64,000 bases of DNA from the NCBI GenBank assembly GCA_002914845.1, contig JXTC01000036.1, positions 1,105,315 to 1,169,314 of the forward strand. The letters run 5' to 3'. Below, piece by piece: positions 1-10,616 of this stretch. Each line of letters begins with the position of its first letter. The stretch's first letter is position 1. The notes beneath the pieces are model-generated. The model was given only the letters and a program-made list of their open reading frames with translations. It did no database searches and had not been told where the DNA came from. This stretch comes from Trema orientale. Lineage: Eukaryota > Streptophyta > Magnoliopsida > Rosales > Cannabaceae. Both the position numbers and the translations under genes were made by a program.

Positions 1-6
1 CGGTGA

Positions 7-396
7 GCTGTTTCATGGAGAAGTGTCAAACAGACTTTGATTTCTACTTCTACTATAGAAGCCGAGTTCGTCTCCTGTTTTGAGGCTACTACACAAGGTG
101 TATGGGTTAAGAGTGTCATTTCTGGGCTTAGAGTTATAGATTCTATTTCTAGACCATTAAGAATTTTCTGCGACAACTCAGCTGCCGTGTTCTTAGCTAA
201 GAATAATAAAAGTGGAAGTCGAAGTAAACATATCGACATTAAGTACTTAGCTATTAGAGAACATGTTAAGGAAAAGAAAGTGGTCATTGAGCATATTAGC
301 ACTGAGTTAATGATTGCTGATCCTTTGACTAAAGGCATGCCACCGTTTAAATTCAAGGATCATGTAGACAGAATGGGACTTGTTTCCTCTTTATAA
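7..396 (+). pseudogene. Ty1/copia polyprotein, RNase H C-terminal fragment
   Basis: This is the last 130 or so codons of a Ty1/copia Pol polyprotein, the RNase H domain that removes RNA from the RNA/DNA hybrid during reverse transcription. In frame from base 7 it reads AVSWRSVKQT, then TIEAEF (acidic catalytic residue), CDNSAA (catalytic Asp), SKHIDIKY and ADPLTKG, all hallmarks of the copia RNase H tail. The natural stop is TAA at 394-396. A TGA at 4-6 sits where the family normally has Gly (GGAVSW), so the copy looks dead, although the window edge prevents checking upstream. A polypurine tract and LTR follow 265 bp downstream, as expected for a copia element in + orientation. Confidence 0.9.
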
Positions 397-673
397 TTGT
401 ATATACATTCAGTTTATTAAAGAAACTCTTATGCATTCAGTTATGTTCTCATTTACATGTGCACTTAACTTGAGAAAATGCGATTTATTCTGGACCTAGA
501 ATAAACATAAGGTTTATTCATTAAGTTTTATTACCACATTAAGAATTTGGGAAGCAAAATGCATTGTAATACATAGATATTAGTAATCGCGTTTTTGGGG
601 ACTTTACGCTATGATTCATGTACTTTGTTACTCAAAGAGATTTTTTGGTTAATGTTTGCACCAAGTGGGAGAA

Positions 674-1103
674 TGTAACGTTTTAACGTTTACAAAGTGG
701 TGCAACAGTTGAAAACCACTGAATGACTAAGTGGTGCACTGGTTCGTCAAAGTGGTGCAACGGTTGAAAACCACTGAATGGCTAAGTGGTGCACCGGTTC
801 GTCAAAGTGGTGCAACGGTTGAAAAACACTGAATGGCTAAGTGGTGCAACGGTTCGTCCACCGGTTACGAACCGAAAAGGTTCTTGATGGGAGAACCTCT
901 ATAAATAGTTACTTGGGTCCTCTCACTGCTTTATTGATATAGAATTATTCCATCAAATACAGAAAGCAAGTGTGAGAAACGTATAAAGAAAAGCTTCCGC
1001 TTAGTTTCCTCTCTTTTGGGCAATGGCTGGAGGTATGCATTTTCTTTGTTTTTATATTTCAATGATATTAGAAACGTGTTCAGATAATTGTTATAATCTA
1101 ACA
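674..1103 (+). mobile_element. 3' LTR of the Ty1/copia element
   Basis: A purine-rich tract (661-673, CCAAGTGGGAGAA) is followed directly by TGTAACG, the expected LTR start. A TATA box lies at 899-908 (CTATAAATAG), downstream of three 55-bp tandem repeats that occupy the U3 region. The likely end is TCTAACA at 1097-1103, a usual copia LTR terminus, giving about 430 bp. The start is well supported by the polypurine tract; the end is less certain because the 5' LTR lies outside the window and no target duplication can be compared. Confidence 0.7.
694..858 (+). repeat. Three 55-bp tandem repeats in copia U3
   Basis: Units begin at 694, 749 and 804 with AAAGTGGTGCAAC and each also contains a second AAGTGGTGCA motif, so a half-repeat is visible inside each unit. 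They lie about 40-200 bp upstream of the LTR TATA box, where copia enhancer-like repeats are known in other families. A regulatory role is inferred. Confidence 0.9.
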
Positions 1104-1249
1104 CATTTAGGATAAGTGATTTAGTGTATGTAATTTCTCTTAAGTGAGACAAATTTATATATGATTCTCATTAAAATATATATTATGGTTCCTATTTTGT
1201 GTTATATAAAAGTATATGATAATTATTGTAGTGAAGGAGTAGCATTTCA

Positions 1250-1638
1250 ATTTTTTTAAAAACAAATCAAAATACCATTAAAAAAATAAAAGCAATAGAA
1301 AAAGCTATAAAAGCAATTCTATAGCAGGCAAAAAAAGTTATAAAAACTCTTTTATAGCATTCAAAGAATTTTATGAACATTTTTTATAGTATTTTCTGAA
1401 CGCTATTAAATCCTTTTCATAGCGTTTAATGAAACTTATTGAAGAGTTCATATAGCAGCTGAAAAAGGCTATGAAAGAGCTTTTGATAGCATACATGATA
1501 GCATGCAAAAAACGCCATAAAAGGGGAAGACTTTTAACAGTGGAAGCTATCCTAGCATGCGCTAAAACGCTATAAAAGTGCTTTAATAGTGTGCGAAGCA
1601 TTCTTCGCAAGCTATCGAATCCACTTCTTTTTGTAGTG
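1250..1638 (+). mobile_element. 3' end of a CACTA (En/Spm) transposon
   Basis: The segment is filled with degenerate copies of a short motif like CTTTTATAGCG and its complement (CGCTATAAAAG), spaced 20-40 bp apart, which is the typical layout of CACTA subterminal transposase-binding repeats. It ends in CTTCTTTTTGTAGTG at 1624-1638, the inverted form of the CACTACAA terminus. No matching 5' end is in the window: the copia LTR cuts into it from the left. The following bases already belong to another CACTA element. The terminus call is good; family assignment beyond CACTA is not possible. Confidence 0.65.
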
Positions 1639-1761
1639 TATAGTCGCTGCTTTAGATCGCACCAAAAGTGGTGACAAATTCAGTAGTAGCGACGACTACT
1701 AAAAGTCGCCACTTTAAATATTGTACTGTTAATACGCGCCAATAATTCCCACTAAAAATTA

Positions 1762-2091
1762 TAAAGCGACGACAATTGTCGCCACTTTAGATTAAGTGTG
1801 TCAAGTGGCAAGAGATATTTCCAGCAAAAACTCTTCAATTGTCGCCGCTTTATTTTTTTAATTCGAATAAAATTTTTAAAGGAAAAAGTAATTTTAAATA
1901 ATAAATAATAAAATATTTTTAAACTCTAAAGCGGCGACAATTGTCGCCACTTTAGATTAAGTGTGTCAAGTGGCAAGAGATATTTCCAGCAAAAACTCTT
2001 CAATTGTCGCCGCTTTATTTTTTTAATTCGAATAAAATTTTTAAAGGAAAAAGTAATTATAAATAATAAATAATAAAATATTTTTAAACTC
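1762..2091. repeat. 165-bp tandem duplication with CGACAATTGTCG palindrome
   Basis: Two units, 1762-1926 and 1927-2091, are nearly identical (period 165). Each starts with the palindrome CGACAATTGTCG (1770-1781 and 1935-1946) followed by CCACTTTAG and later contains AATTGTCGCCGCTTTA. They form part of the left subterminal region of CACTA-A and are probably transposase-binding repeats amplified as a block. Confidence 0.9.
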
Positions 2092-2125
2092 TAAAAATAT
2101 TATGTGAAAAAATTGATATACCAAC

Positions 2126-4726
2126 TGTAACGTCTTCTAATTCCACACACATATACGTAAGGATATTTTTATAAATATTTAGTGTAATCGGGAGACGCTA
2201 CTCAACTTAGAACTGATAAATAGGGGAAAATTTAAAACTTTTCACACTTTCTAGAAGAAAAGAAAACTCCACTCATAATTATATATAGTATAATGTATAC
2301 GTATATACATACTCATAAAGTGGACCTCTTATACAAATATACATAATATACACATACTCAAAATCGGTACAAAACCTTCTATTAGAAAACCATAGCGTCA
2401 AAATGCTCATATATACAAGCCGCGATCAGAAAGTAGGCACTCCTCCTCTAATCTCAAACATCAGCAGCACCATCTGCAATGTAAGAATATGAGTGAGTAT
2501 AAAACTCAGTAAGTAATGCATGCTAATACAGAGTGCACATAACAGAGAATAGATAATTATATGACTGGGATCCCTGTGTATATTGTATTGTCTAACAAGA
2601 CTGTGAATCGCATACTGAGCCATTCAGAGAACATATAACATATCATGAGCTATATGGAGGTCTCGAGCCCTAAAGAATCCCCTCTGTGTACAGCAGAGGT
2701 CCATCCTATACTGCTGTCAAAATGTTTCGGAAGGAACCATAGTGTCCCCGAAAGGACCATATCATATATTTGGATGCTGGCCCGCCATACCCTATTCACC
2801 AATACTCGTCAGACAATATAAATATACCACGTATTCATGTTTCATATAAAGAAGAATAATAGATATATATGTACACATATCTACAGATTTTATATCCATA
2901 GATTCCATAAATTAACAGAAACAAAGAATTTCTTACATTGCAGGTATGGCGTTACTTACCTTGATTCTGAGCTTTTATATGATTCACAGTGAAATGCTCT
3001 TCACTCTCGGTACAACTGACATAGTCCTAAATGATAACAAAAGTAAACTCTTTTGATTCTTATGCATGAGGTGCTAAAATAAAATTGTTGTTTTAAACTC
3101 TGCTTGAAAATAAATCCTAGTATGTTAACAAGAATATAGGAAAAATTAAGCAATTATCGTGGAATCAAATTATTTTCTCACATAAGATTAAATCAGTAAG
3201 AACATTTAGTCTTATGCTCAATATAAGCAAATTTATTGTCTAATGCAAAACAATAATCATATTGGCAATAATATAAGAAAATATATTCAATGAAGTCATG
3301 AATAACACTAGTAGTAAACTACTAAATAAGGCATTATTTCCCTAAAATAGTAAAGCTTTCACATTTTTTGAACATTAATACACCAAGCAATCAATGAGAT
3401 GTCTACCAGTTCAAAGTATATGAAATGATCACTTATACGAGCTCATATAACACAAACTAGTAATAGAATAATTTACTCTCACACAATGAAAAGAAGTCAT
3501 ATACATGCAAAGGAAAGTATATAAATAAGTACAAGGTTTCTAATTATTATTTTTGGGTATTAACGAAAGCATATTTGTGCCATCATGTCTAAATTCAATA
3601 ACGTATATGTGTGTATATATATAGATAGATTATTATGTGTACTCTTAGCTCAAGCCTTTCTTCACTCCCAACAAGAAAACATTGTACAATCACAAGAAAA
3701 GAGAACATCTCTCAGTAACCCATTCAATTTGCATAGTATCTAGCGATATGTAACATAGTTTCATGAAACCTTCTTTAATCTCCACACATGGAAGAACACC
3801 TATATATATATACAAAGTAGACCAATCCAATGTTCAAAGAAATTTGTGCATACAACGATAACATCTAACTTTAAATCAGAAACAAAATTATTATGTTATT
3901 GCTTTAGTTGACTTCTTTACAAATTTTAATTAAGATATAACCAATGAGCTAAAGAAAACATATATATATATACACATATGTATTGAAGTAGATAGATTAA
4001 GAATACTCATGAGAATAATGAAACCTTATTGGCGGTGGTGAGATAATTTTCACAAAACAATCAGATAATAAATGCAATGATCACTTAATATAGTGTATAG
4101 CTTAGCTATGTTGGTCGTTCACTTATTCCCAATTTTTCTGGACTTTTCTCTTTTTTTTTTTTAAACATAAAAAAGAAAACCAATAACCTGACTTATTCTA
4201 AACATGTATATATAAAAAAACTCTATTAGCTTAGAAATAGAACACGTGGATTAATATGTGTCTTAATAATATAAAAAAATAAATCTTAATTTGGAAAAGA
4301 ACTTTTCTAAATTCAGATTTTGATTTAAAAAAAAAGAACACTTAAAACTTTACCCCACAAGTAAAAGAAGAATAAAGTAAGTGGTCAACTTAATTAATAA
4401 GTATTTCTTAATCTAATAAAATTCTAATTATAATCATGTTATAATAAATCCAAATTACAACAGTGTGTGATAAAACGAAAATGTACAGTGTAATTATTAT
4501 TGACTTAATATAAATCAAATTTGTACCCGAAAGCAAAATTCAAACATTTCACTACAAAATTACTAAAAGAGTAATAGTTATAGAAATAACAGACATAACG
4601 ACTACTCAAAATTATACGTATGTAAAGAACATTAATATATAAAAGAAAATATTATGCAATCATATTATTATTAGCTCTTTAATCATATGAGGAACTGGGT
4701 GTTATTAAGAAATTCGAGATATCACA
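2126..4726 (+). mobile_element. Probable solo LTR, Ty3/gypsy-like
   Basis: The block starts TGTAACGTCTTCTAATT and ends AATTCGAGATATCACA. The reverse complement of the end (TGTGATATCTCGAATT) matches the start, giving the short TG...CA inverted termini of an LTR. It has no coding capacity. The inner stretch around 2440-2540, with GAGTGAGTATAAAACTCAG, resembles the plant gypsy LTRs I know. The flanks (CCAAC on the left, GTCTA on the right) do not form a 5-bp target duplication, so the ends may be eroded or recombined. It sits inside CACTA-A subterminal sequence. Confidence 0.45.
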
Positions 4727-4814
4727 GTCTAGCTGACCGCCAGAATTATGTTCCTGAGGGGAAAAAAATATAAAACGGGGACATGTGATCTAAAGTGACA
4801 ATAGGCTTAGCAAT

Positions 4815-4833
4815 GGGGCAGGGTGGGGCGGGG
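4815..4833 (+). other. G-quadruplex-type motif in the left hAT-A end
   Basis: Four G runs (4815-4818, 4821-4823, 4825-4828, 4830-4833) are separated by loops of 2, 1 and 1 bases, a canonical quadruplex pattern, only 13 bp from the transposon terminus. The right end has comparable C-rich/G-rich runs (9585-9640) but less regularly spaced. Structure formation is inferred. Confidence 0.6.
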
Positions 4834-5931
4834 CAGGTTTTCTTTCGAACTGCCCTGCCCCACGAGAAACCCGCTCCGTGTTCTCCACACCGTTTAATAA
4901 ACGGGGCGAGGCGGGGTATTACCGATAGGGCTACGGGTAAACTGCTCCACCCTGTTAACCCGTTTATCCTTTTTTTTTTACAAAATAATCTTACCAATTT
5001 AAAAAAAATCATAAAAGATATTTGCAAATTAAATTAAGCTTACTATGGCACAAATGTCATGCATTTTACTCCACTTGATTTGTTTGATGACATGTCCTAT
5101 TTATTGTTATGTATTTACTGTACCAACTAGAATAAACACAATAAAAAGTTGATTTTTTTTTTTTTTTTGGGATAGGAAACATAAATAAGAAAATTGATTT
5201 TTGATTTTATTTTCTTCTATTAACAAATGGAAACAGTAACTATTATACCCCAAAAAGATAATATCTTATCACAAACTGGAAACAAAAGATTGAAATTGAA
5301 TATGAGGAAATAATCAAATTATTCAAAGTAGAAGACTCTAAACTGAATGTCATATGGCCAAATTAACTATTCAATGAAATTTGTTTCTCAGAGCAAATAT
5401 CTTCCAAGTAAGTTTATATAATATAAACTATCTTAGCTAGTCAAATGTTTTAAAATAACATCTAATAGATAAAGGCATAATAATTAAAAAAAAAAAAAGA
5501 ATAGTTTCTTCTAGGTACCAAAGTTCTGAGATGAAGAGAGCACTAGTTCCATATAGGTCTTACAATCTGCACCGTCAATTAAAAATAAAAGTAAGGCAAA
5601 CTATATTCCAACAGTCTAAGCTAAATGTGATTTCTTTTGATCAGTATAGTAATACTCTCTAGAAACTAAAATTGTAAAAATCAACTAGCAAATATTTCAA
5701 ACATATCAAAGAAAGAATAATCACCATAATTCAAGTATTTTCTCTCTCAAACATCTAGCTCCACTGCATATGACTCTAATAAATTGGCTACATCGGCTTC
5801 TTCATTACGTAATGTAGCAACCTTTGTCAGTGTTGTAAAACAAATCCTAAAAAATTATTACATAACCAATATACTTCTATAAAGTCAAACATAAGCAAAT
5901 AATATGATTATTGATATTAAAGTGTAAGGTT

Positions 5932-7760
5932 ACATACCTCTTCTTTCACTACATAACCAGTTCTAAGAACAAATTAAGGCTTCTAATGTTCTTGGGTGAA
6001 GTCTAGATCAATGTGGACCCAAATATCTACCACCAGTACTAAATGAAAATTCTAAAGCAACAGTACTTATGGGGATGGCTAAGATGTCTCTAGAAATACA
6101 TTTCAATATGGGGTACTTGATCCCAGTTAACTTCCAAAAGCTTAATATATTAAAGTCCAGAGATCTAGGTAAGACAGCTTCTTCCAAGTAACTATCTAAC
6201 TCTGATTTAACATTTGCACTATTTGTAGTGGCAACATACATATCATAGTCAGACATGGGATCCACATAAGGAACAGTAGAAGGAACCTCTAATGAAGACG
6301 TGAGTGAAACATCTTGGAGATTATCATTTTCACTCATAAGTGGATTTATACTCTTTCTCCAAATCATAGCAAATCTTTCGAATCCTCTCAATTTCTTGAG
6401 GTGCCTTATCCCCGTGTATTTTTAAAAAAAAATATTCAATTAATTTGAACTTGTATCTTGGATCTGGAACCATTGTAACAGCCATCACTCCATGAATTTC
6501 TTGCCAATATTTCTTAAACTTGTCCATTATTTTCGAAGCCATCATCCTTACATACTCGTTGTTTGACATCATCCAATGCGTAATTGCTATTTTAATCTCA
6601 CAAACTTTTGGAAAGAAAATATTAGATATAGAATACTTAGTTCCAGAAAATAATTCAGTCACACTATTAAAAATAGCCAACTTCTTGCATAATATTTTAG
6701 CCAATTCCCACTCTTCTTCTGAAGATAAAGATTTATAATGAGAATCACGCAGTCTTAGATGAGCAAAAATTTCTTTGTACAGCAAAGCAATATTGAGCAT
6801 TGTGTATGTGGAGTTCATCCTAGTTACACAATCAAGTGCTAGTCTTTTTTGACTTACAACTTTAATTTGACGAGCTATTTCCTCAAATTTTTCTATCCTT
6901 TTTGGAGTTGCCGGCCAATAAGCAACACTCATGAATATTGGCAATTCCATCCTTAAACACTGTTAGCCCATATTTAACTATCAAATTCAGTATGTGTTCA
7001 CAACAACGCATATGAAATAAACTCCCACTCAAAAGTAAAGATGTAGATGGCAATTTGTCCTTCACAGTGGGGATCACGGCATTATTAGTAGTACAATTGT
7101 CTACGATCAATGTAGATAACTTACCATCAATGCTCCAATCTATTAGACAATCAACCAACGCATCAGATAATGATGGAGCATCATGAGTGTAATAGCAATT
7201 CTTCCTCAATTGTTTCTGATCAATTTCATGGTCTTCTCCTTTTCTTTCTCATATATTCCTAATATATTAGCTCTAATCGTATTTCTAGATATCATCTTGA
7301 ACATCGGACAAGCAACTTTGAACATATCAATGAATCCTTCATGCTCTACCATGCTAAGAGGATACTCATAAAGAATGATCGTATGTACTATTTTTAATTG
7401 TATTAACTCTGAATCAAAGGTAACCAGTACTGTAGGACTTCCTTCAACATTCTTTGTAGTTTTCAAGGCCGCTTCTGTAATGTCTCTTTTTGACTTTTGA
7501 CATCTCTTCACATGATCACGTAAGTATATAGTACCATTTCACGCCTTGACAGCCATTGCCCTTCCACAATAGTTACAAATTGCTTTCAATTCTCCACTAA
7601 TTTTCTGCCTTTTATAATGTACATCTGATGTGAACTTTCATTTTCTTATTTGCTCCCCACTTTCACCATTTGGCATTAGTTGACTTTCGATCTCTTGATT
7701 ATTAGTAAGTGGTACATAGTCTTCATCCTCTCCAGAATATGCTGGTACATTTTCCATTAC
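5932..7760 (-). pseudogene. hAT transposase, RICESLEEPER/DAYSLEEPER-like, broken
   Basis: Reading leftward, an N-terminal acidic region starts near 7759. It is followed by a BED zinc finger (CNYCGRA ... HVKRC, about 7590-7500), then the hAT core: LIVDNCTTNN (catalytic Asp, about 7100) and MRCCEHILNLIVK (about 7000). Next comes the long helical insertion region (6330-6950, with WQEIHGVMAVTMVPDPRYK) and the C-terminal dimerisation domain (DILAIPISTVALEFSFSTGGR, about 6095-6030). The reading frame shifts near 7207, near 6930 and near 6370. Stops interrupt the last part: TGA at the codon after GPH (about 6010) and TAG before NWLCSERR, both explained by single C-to-T changes. Family identity is firm from domain order; activity is excluded. 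Confidence 0.88.
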
Positions 7761-8860
7761 TTCCATAACCTGGATTTATAGATAACAAGTGTCTTTTAGT
7801 CAATATAAAAGATAGTAAATAATTAAATAGAAGACAGTCAATATAGATAACAGTGTCTTCCTTGACCCTCTATTCCTACTATTATCATTTTAATACTTAA
7901 TAGATCTCAGCTCTATTGTAGTTCTTCTATACACCTGTTTCCCTTTTTTCAGATTAAAAAAATGTAATATAATATATAAAGTATATCCTTTCCGTTAATA
8001 GGCACCATATACCAAATTTGAGTCAAAGAAATGATATCTGAAAAGTAAAGTTCTTGTTCATTTCTAGCAAAACTACTAGGAACAAAAAGGGAGATTACAT
8101 TATTATGTATGCCCTCGAAAACCTTTAAAATAAAAGGGGGGAGGGAATGTTATAGCACAATTGGATACTCCAAATCTCAGTCCCATACATCCATTGTATC
8201 TTAATACTTTGAAATTGTTATAGAATTTGAGACACAAAAATCCAGATCACTAACTCCAAATGTCAATGTTCCTTTATTCGTATTTAGTGAACAATAAATC
8301 CATTAAGTATTTGTTTATCCTTTGTTGGATCATGTGGTCTTATATACATGAGCAAGTATTTATTTATCCATTAAGTATTTGTTTATCTAGTGAACAATAA
8401 ACAACACTTGCTCAGTTAGTATATACACGAGCAAGTTTTATAAAAACATGCAAACTAAGAAATTACTAGTTTGCATAGAGAAGCACAAGCTCATTTCATT
8501 GAGTCAAAGCATGTCAAAGCATCAAACACATAGTGTGCATAGAATTTTATTTTTTTCTTCTTATTTTATTCGAACTACTTTCCAGAGCTTAGGTCATCAT
8601 CATTAAAATGTAAATCCTACCGACCCTCTTTTAGTTTTCATGTTAATGCTAATAGAAATAGTGGAATGAATCGGACTATTAAAAATTGCTAAAACCAGAG
8701 CAAAATTACAAAAACAAAAGAAAGAGATATGCGATCCCAAATATAAAGAATGAGACTAAAAAAAGTCAAACATTCAAAATCGGAAAACAAAACGGCATTT
8801 GAGTTAGAAATTAGAATTACCAGTAGTACCACGACGGAATCTCCTCATACCACATGCCAC

Positions 8861-8898
<38 letters not shown>

Positions 8899-9483
8899 AT
8901 CATCTATTCTATTTTATTCTGCCATATCCATAGTAAGCACAATAAGAACTTAACAAAGAGAAACACAAGCTCATTTCATTAAGTCAAAACATCAAACACA
9001 TAGTGTGCATATACACTAATAAACAAGAATATAATAAAATAGAAAAATAATACAACCCAAAATCCTAAGCTTTAAGTTTTTATACCCCAAAAATCAAAAA
9101 TTAAATAAAAAGACTTCAACCCAAAAAATAGCATAAAATAGAAAACATAGAAAACCCATTTGACTATCATTTTCATTTAATCTTTCTTTCACTTTCTCAA
9201 CAAATAAACACCAAGAGAAAAAATATAACTCACTAAAAGTTAAAGAGAAGAAGTTAGCTTACCATTAGACCAAAATAGGTTACGTGAGACCTCTGAACTT
9301 CGTATTGATAATGGTAGATCTTGAATATTACTTGTCTTTCTCTAGTTAAAGAGAGACAGAGAGTAATGAAAATGAGTTAAGAGAAAGAAAGAATAATGAA
9401 AATGAGTTTTTTTCTTTTTTTGTTAGCACAGCAGTAGCGCACTATAAGTCTAGCAGTAAATCGGTAGTTTTTTTGTTTAATAA
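7761..9483. other. Non-coding right interior of hAT-A
   Basis: AT-rich sequence upstream of the transposase start, probably promoter and 5' leader of the minus-strand transposase. It includes a (GA)16 microsatellite at 8863-8894 and two direct copies of a short stretch around AAACACATAGTGTGCATA (8525 and 8995). No other coding signal is visible. Confidence 0.5.
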
Positions 9484-9944
9484 ATGGTGCGGATTCAGGG
9501 CGGGATAGGAAAAACCCGTCTTGCCCCGCTTCGATTCAATATAAGTCGATACTGCTCCAAATCGGCCTTGCCCCATTTATTGCGGGGCAAACCCACCCCA
9601 TTAGAAGTGGGGCACCATGGGGCACCGCCCCGACGGGTCAAATTGCCAAGCCTAAGTGACGACATTTGTTAAAATCTTTCAGATTTGCAGCACCGCTTGA
9701 TCTTCTCATTTCATTTTGTTTTTCTTAACTTTCACACTCTCTCTCTTTCTCTCACTCACTCACTCACTCAATTTCGTTTTGTTTGGATAAATACATAATA
9801 ATTTTAATTGTGAAATAATGCCTATAGAAATTATTATTATATATATAAAAAATAAATTATTATTAATTAGTGAACAAATGAACAATGAAATTAATGATTT
9901 GGTTTATAAATTAAATGAATTATATAAGAAGTAATTTATTTATA

Positions 9945-10545
9945 TAAAATATCCAAAATGCCTCTATTGTAACAAACTACCCAAAATGCCCCTATAGTTA
10001 CTAAAATGCCGCTACAATGAATAAAATATCCAAATTACCTGTATATGTAAATTAAATACCGAAAATACCCCTACAAATAATGATATATCCTAAATAGCCC
10101 CACAACTAATCAAATTCTAAAAATACCCCTACATTGATAGTAATACCTAAAATTATCCTTTTAATTGAAAAATACCCATAATACCCCTATAGTTACTAAA
10201 ATACGGCTACAACTAGTAAAATACCCAAATTACCCATCCATACAAAAAAATACCAAAAATACTCCTAGAAGTAATAAAATACTCAGAATATCCTACAACT
10301 AATCAAATTCCATAAATACCCCTATGTTGACAATAATATCGAAAAAATCCCGTTAATTATAAAAAATATCCAAAATGCCCCTAGTGTAACAAAATACCCA
10401 TAATGCCCCTATAGTAATCCCTATGTAAAAAAATACTAATAATGCCCCTATAGTCACGCATGAGTGGACATATTTAATTCACAAAATACATATTTAACTC
10501 ACAAAATACCGAAAATGACCCTGGAATAACAAAATACCCTTCTAG
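9945..10545 (+). repeat. Degenerate ATACCCCTA-type minisatellite
   Basis: About 600 bp in which variants of AAAATACCCCTATAGTAAC recur every 20-45 bp with heavy decay. It lies directly upstream of the CACTA-A coding remnant. The C-rich strand bias stays constant (CCCC always on +), so this is a decayed direct repeat and not a palindromic array. I do not see telomere repeats (CCCTAAA) here. Confidence 0.6.
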
Positions 10546-10616
10546 AATTTAAATTCAATATTCCTCTATACTTTTTAATTATAATATATTTGTCACTATT
10601 ACACATGCATATAGTC

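Larger units (their letters stand above)
4802..9654 (-). mobile_element. hAT transposon (hAT-A) with both ends and TSD
   Basis: The left end reads TAGGCTTAGCAATGGGGC and the right end, reverse complemented, TAGGCTTGGCAA: 11 of 12 terminal bases match. The flanking octamers AGTGACAA (4794-4801) and AGTGACGA (9655-9662) match at 7 of 8, the 8-bp duplication expected for hAT. Both ends continue into GC-rich DNA (4815-4960, 9484-9640) that contrasts with the AT-rich surroundings. The internal gene is a minus-strand hAT transposase with several breaks, so the copy is not autonomous. The empty site would read TAAAGTGACGACA, a CACTA-A subterminal motif, which shows that hAT-A jumped into CACTA-A. 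Confidence 0.85.

Noticed and set aside
4550-4575. CACTACAAAATTACTAAAAG as a possible CACTA 5' terminus
   Set aside because: No subterminal repeats follow and no matching 3' terminus exists; it lies within the LTR-like block.
4746-5037. Overlapping frames on both strands at the left hAT-A end
   Set aside because: GC-rich transposon end with few stops by chance; no domain, and it overlaps the terminal repeat.
9945-10545. ATACCCCTA repeats as interstitial telomere DNA or a CRISPR-like array
   Set aside because: The unit is not CCCTAAA, spacing is irregular and there are no constant repeats with unique spacers; this is plant DNA.
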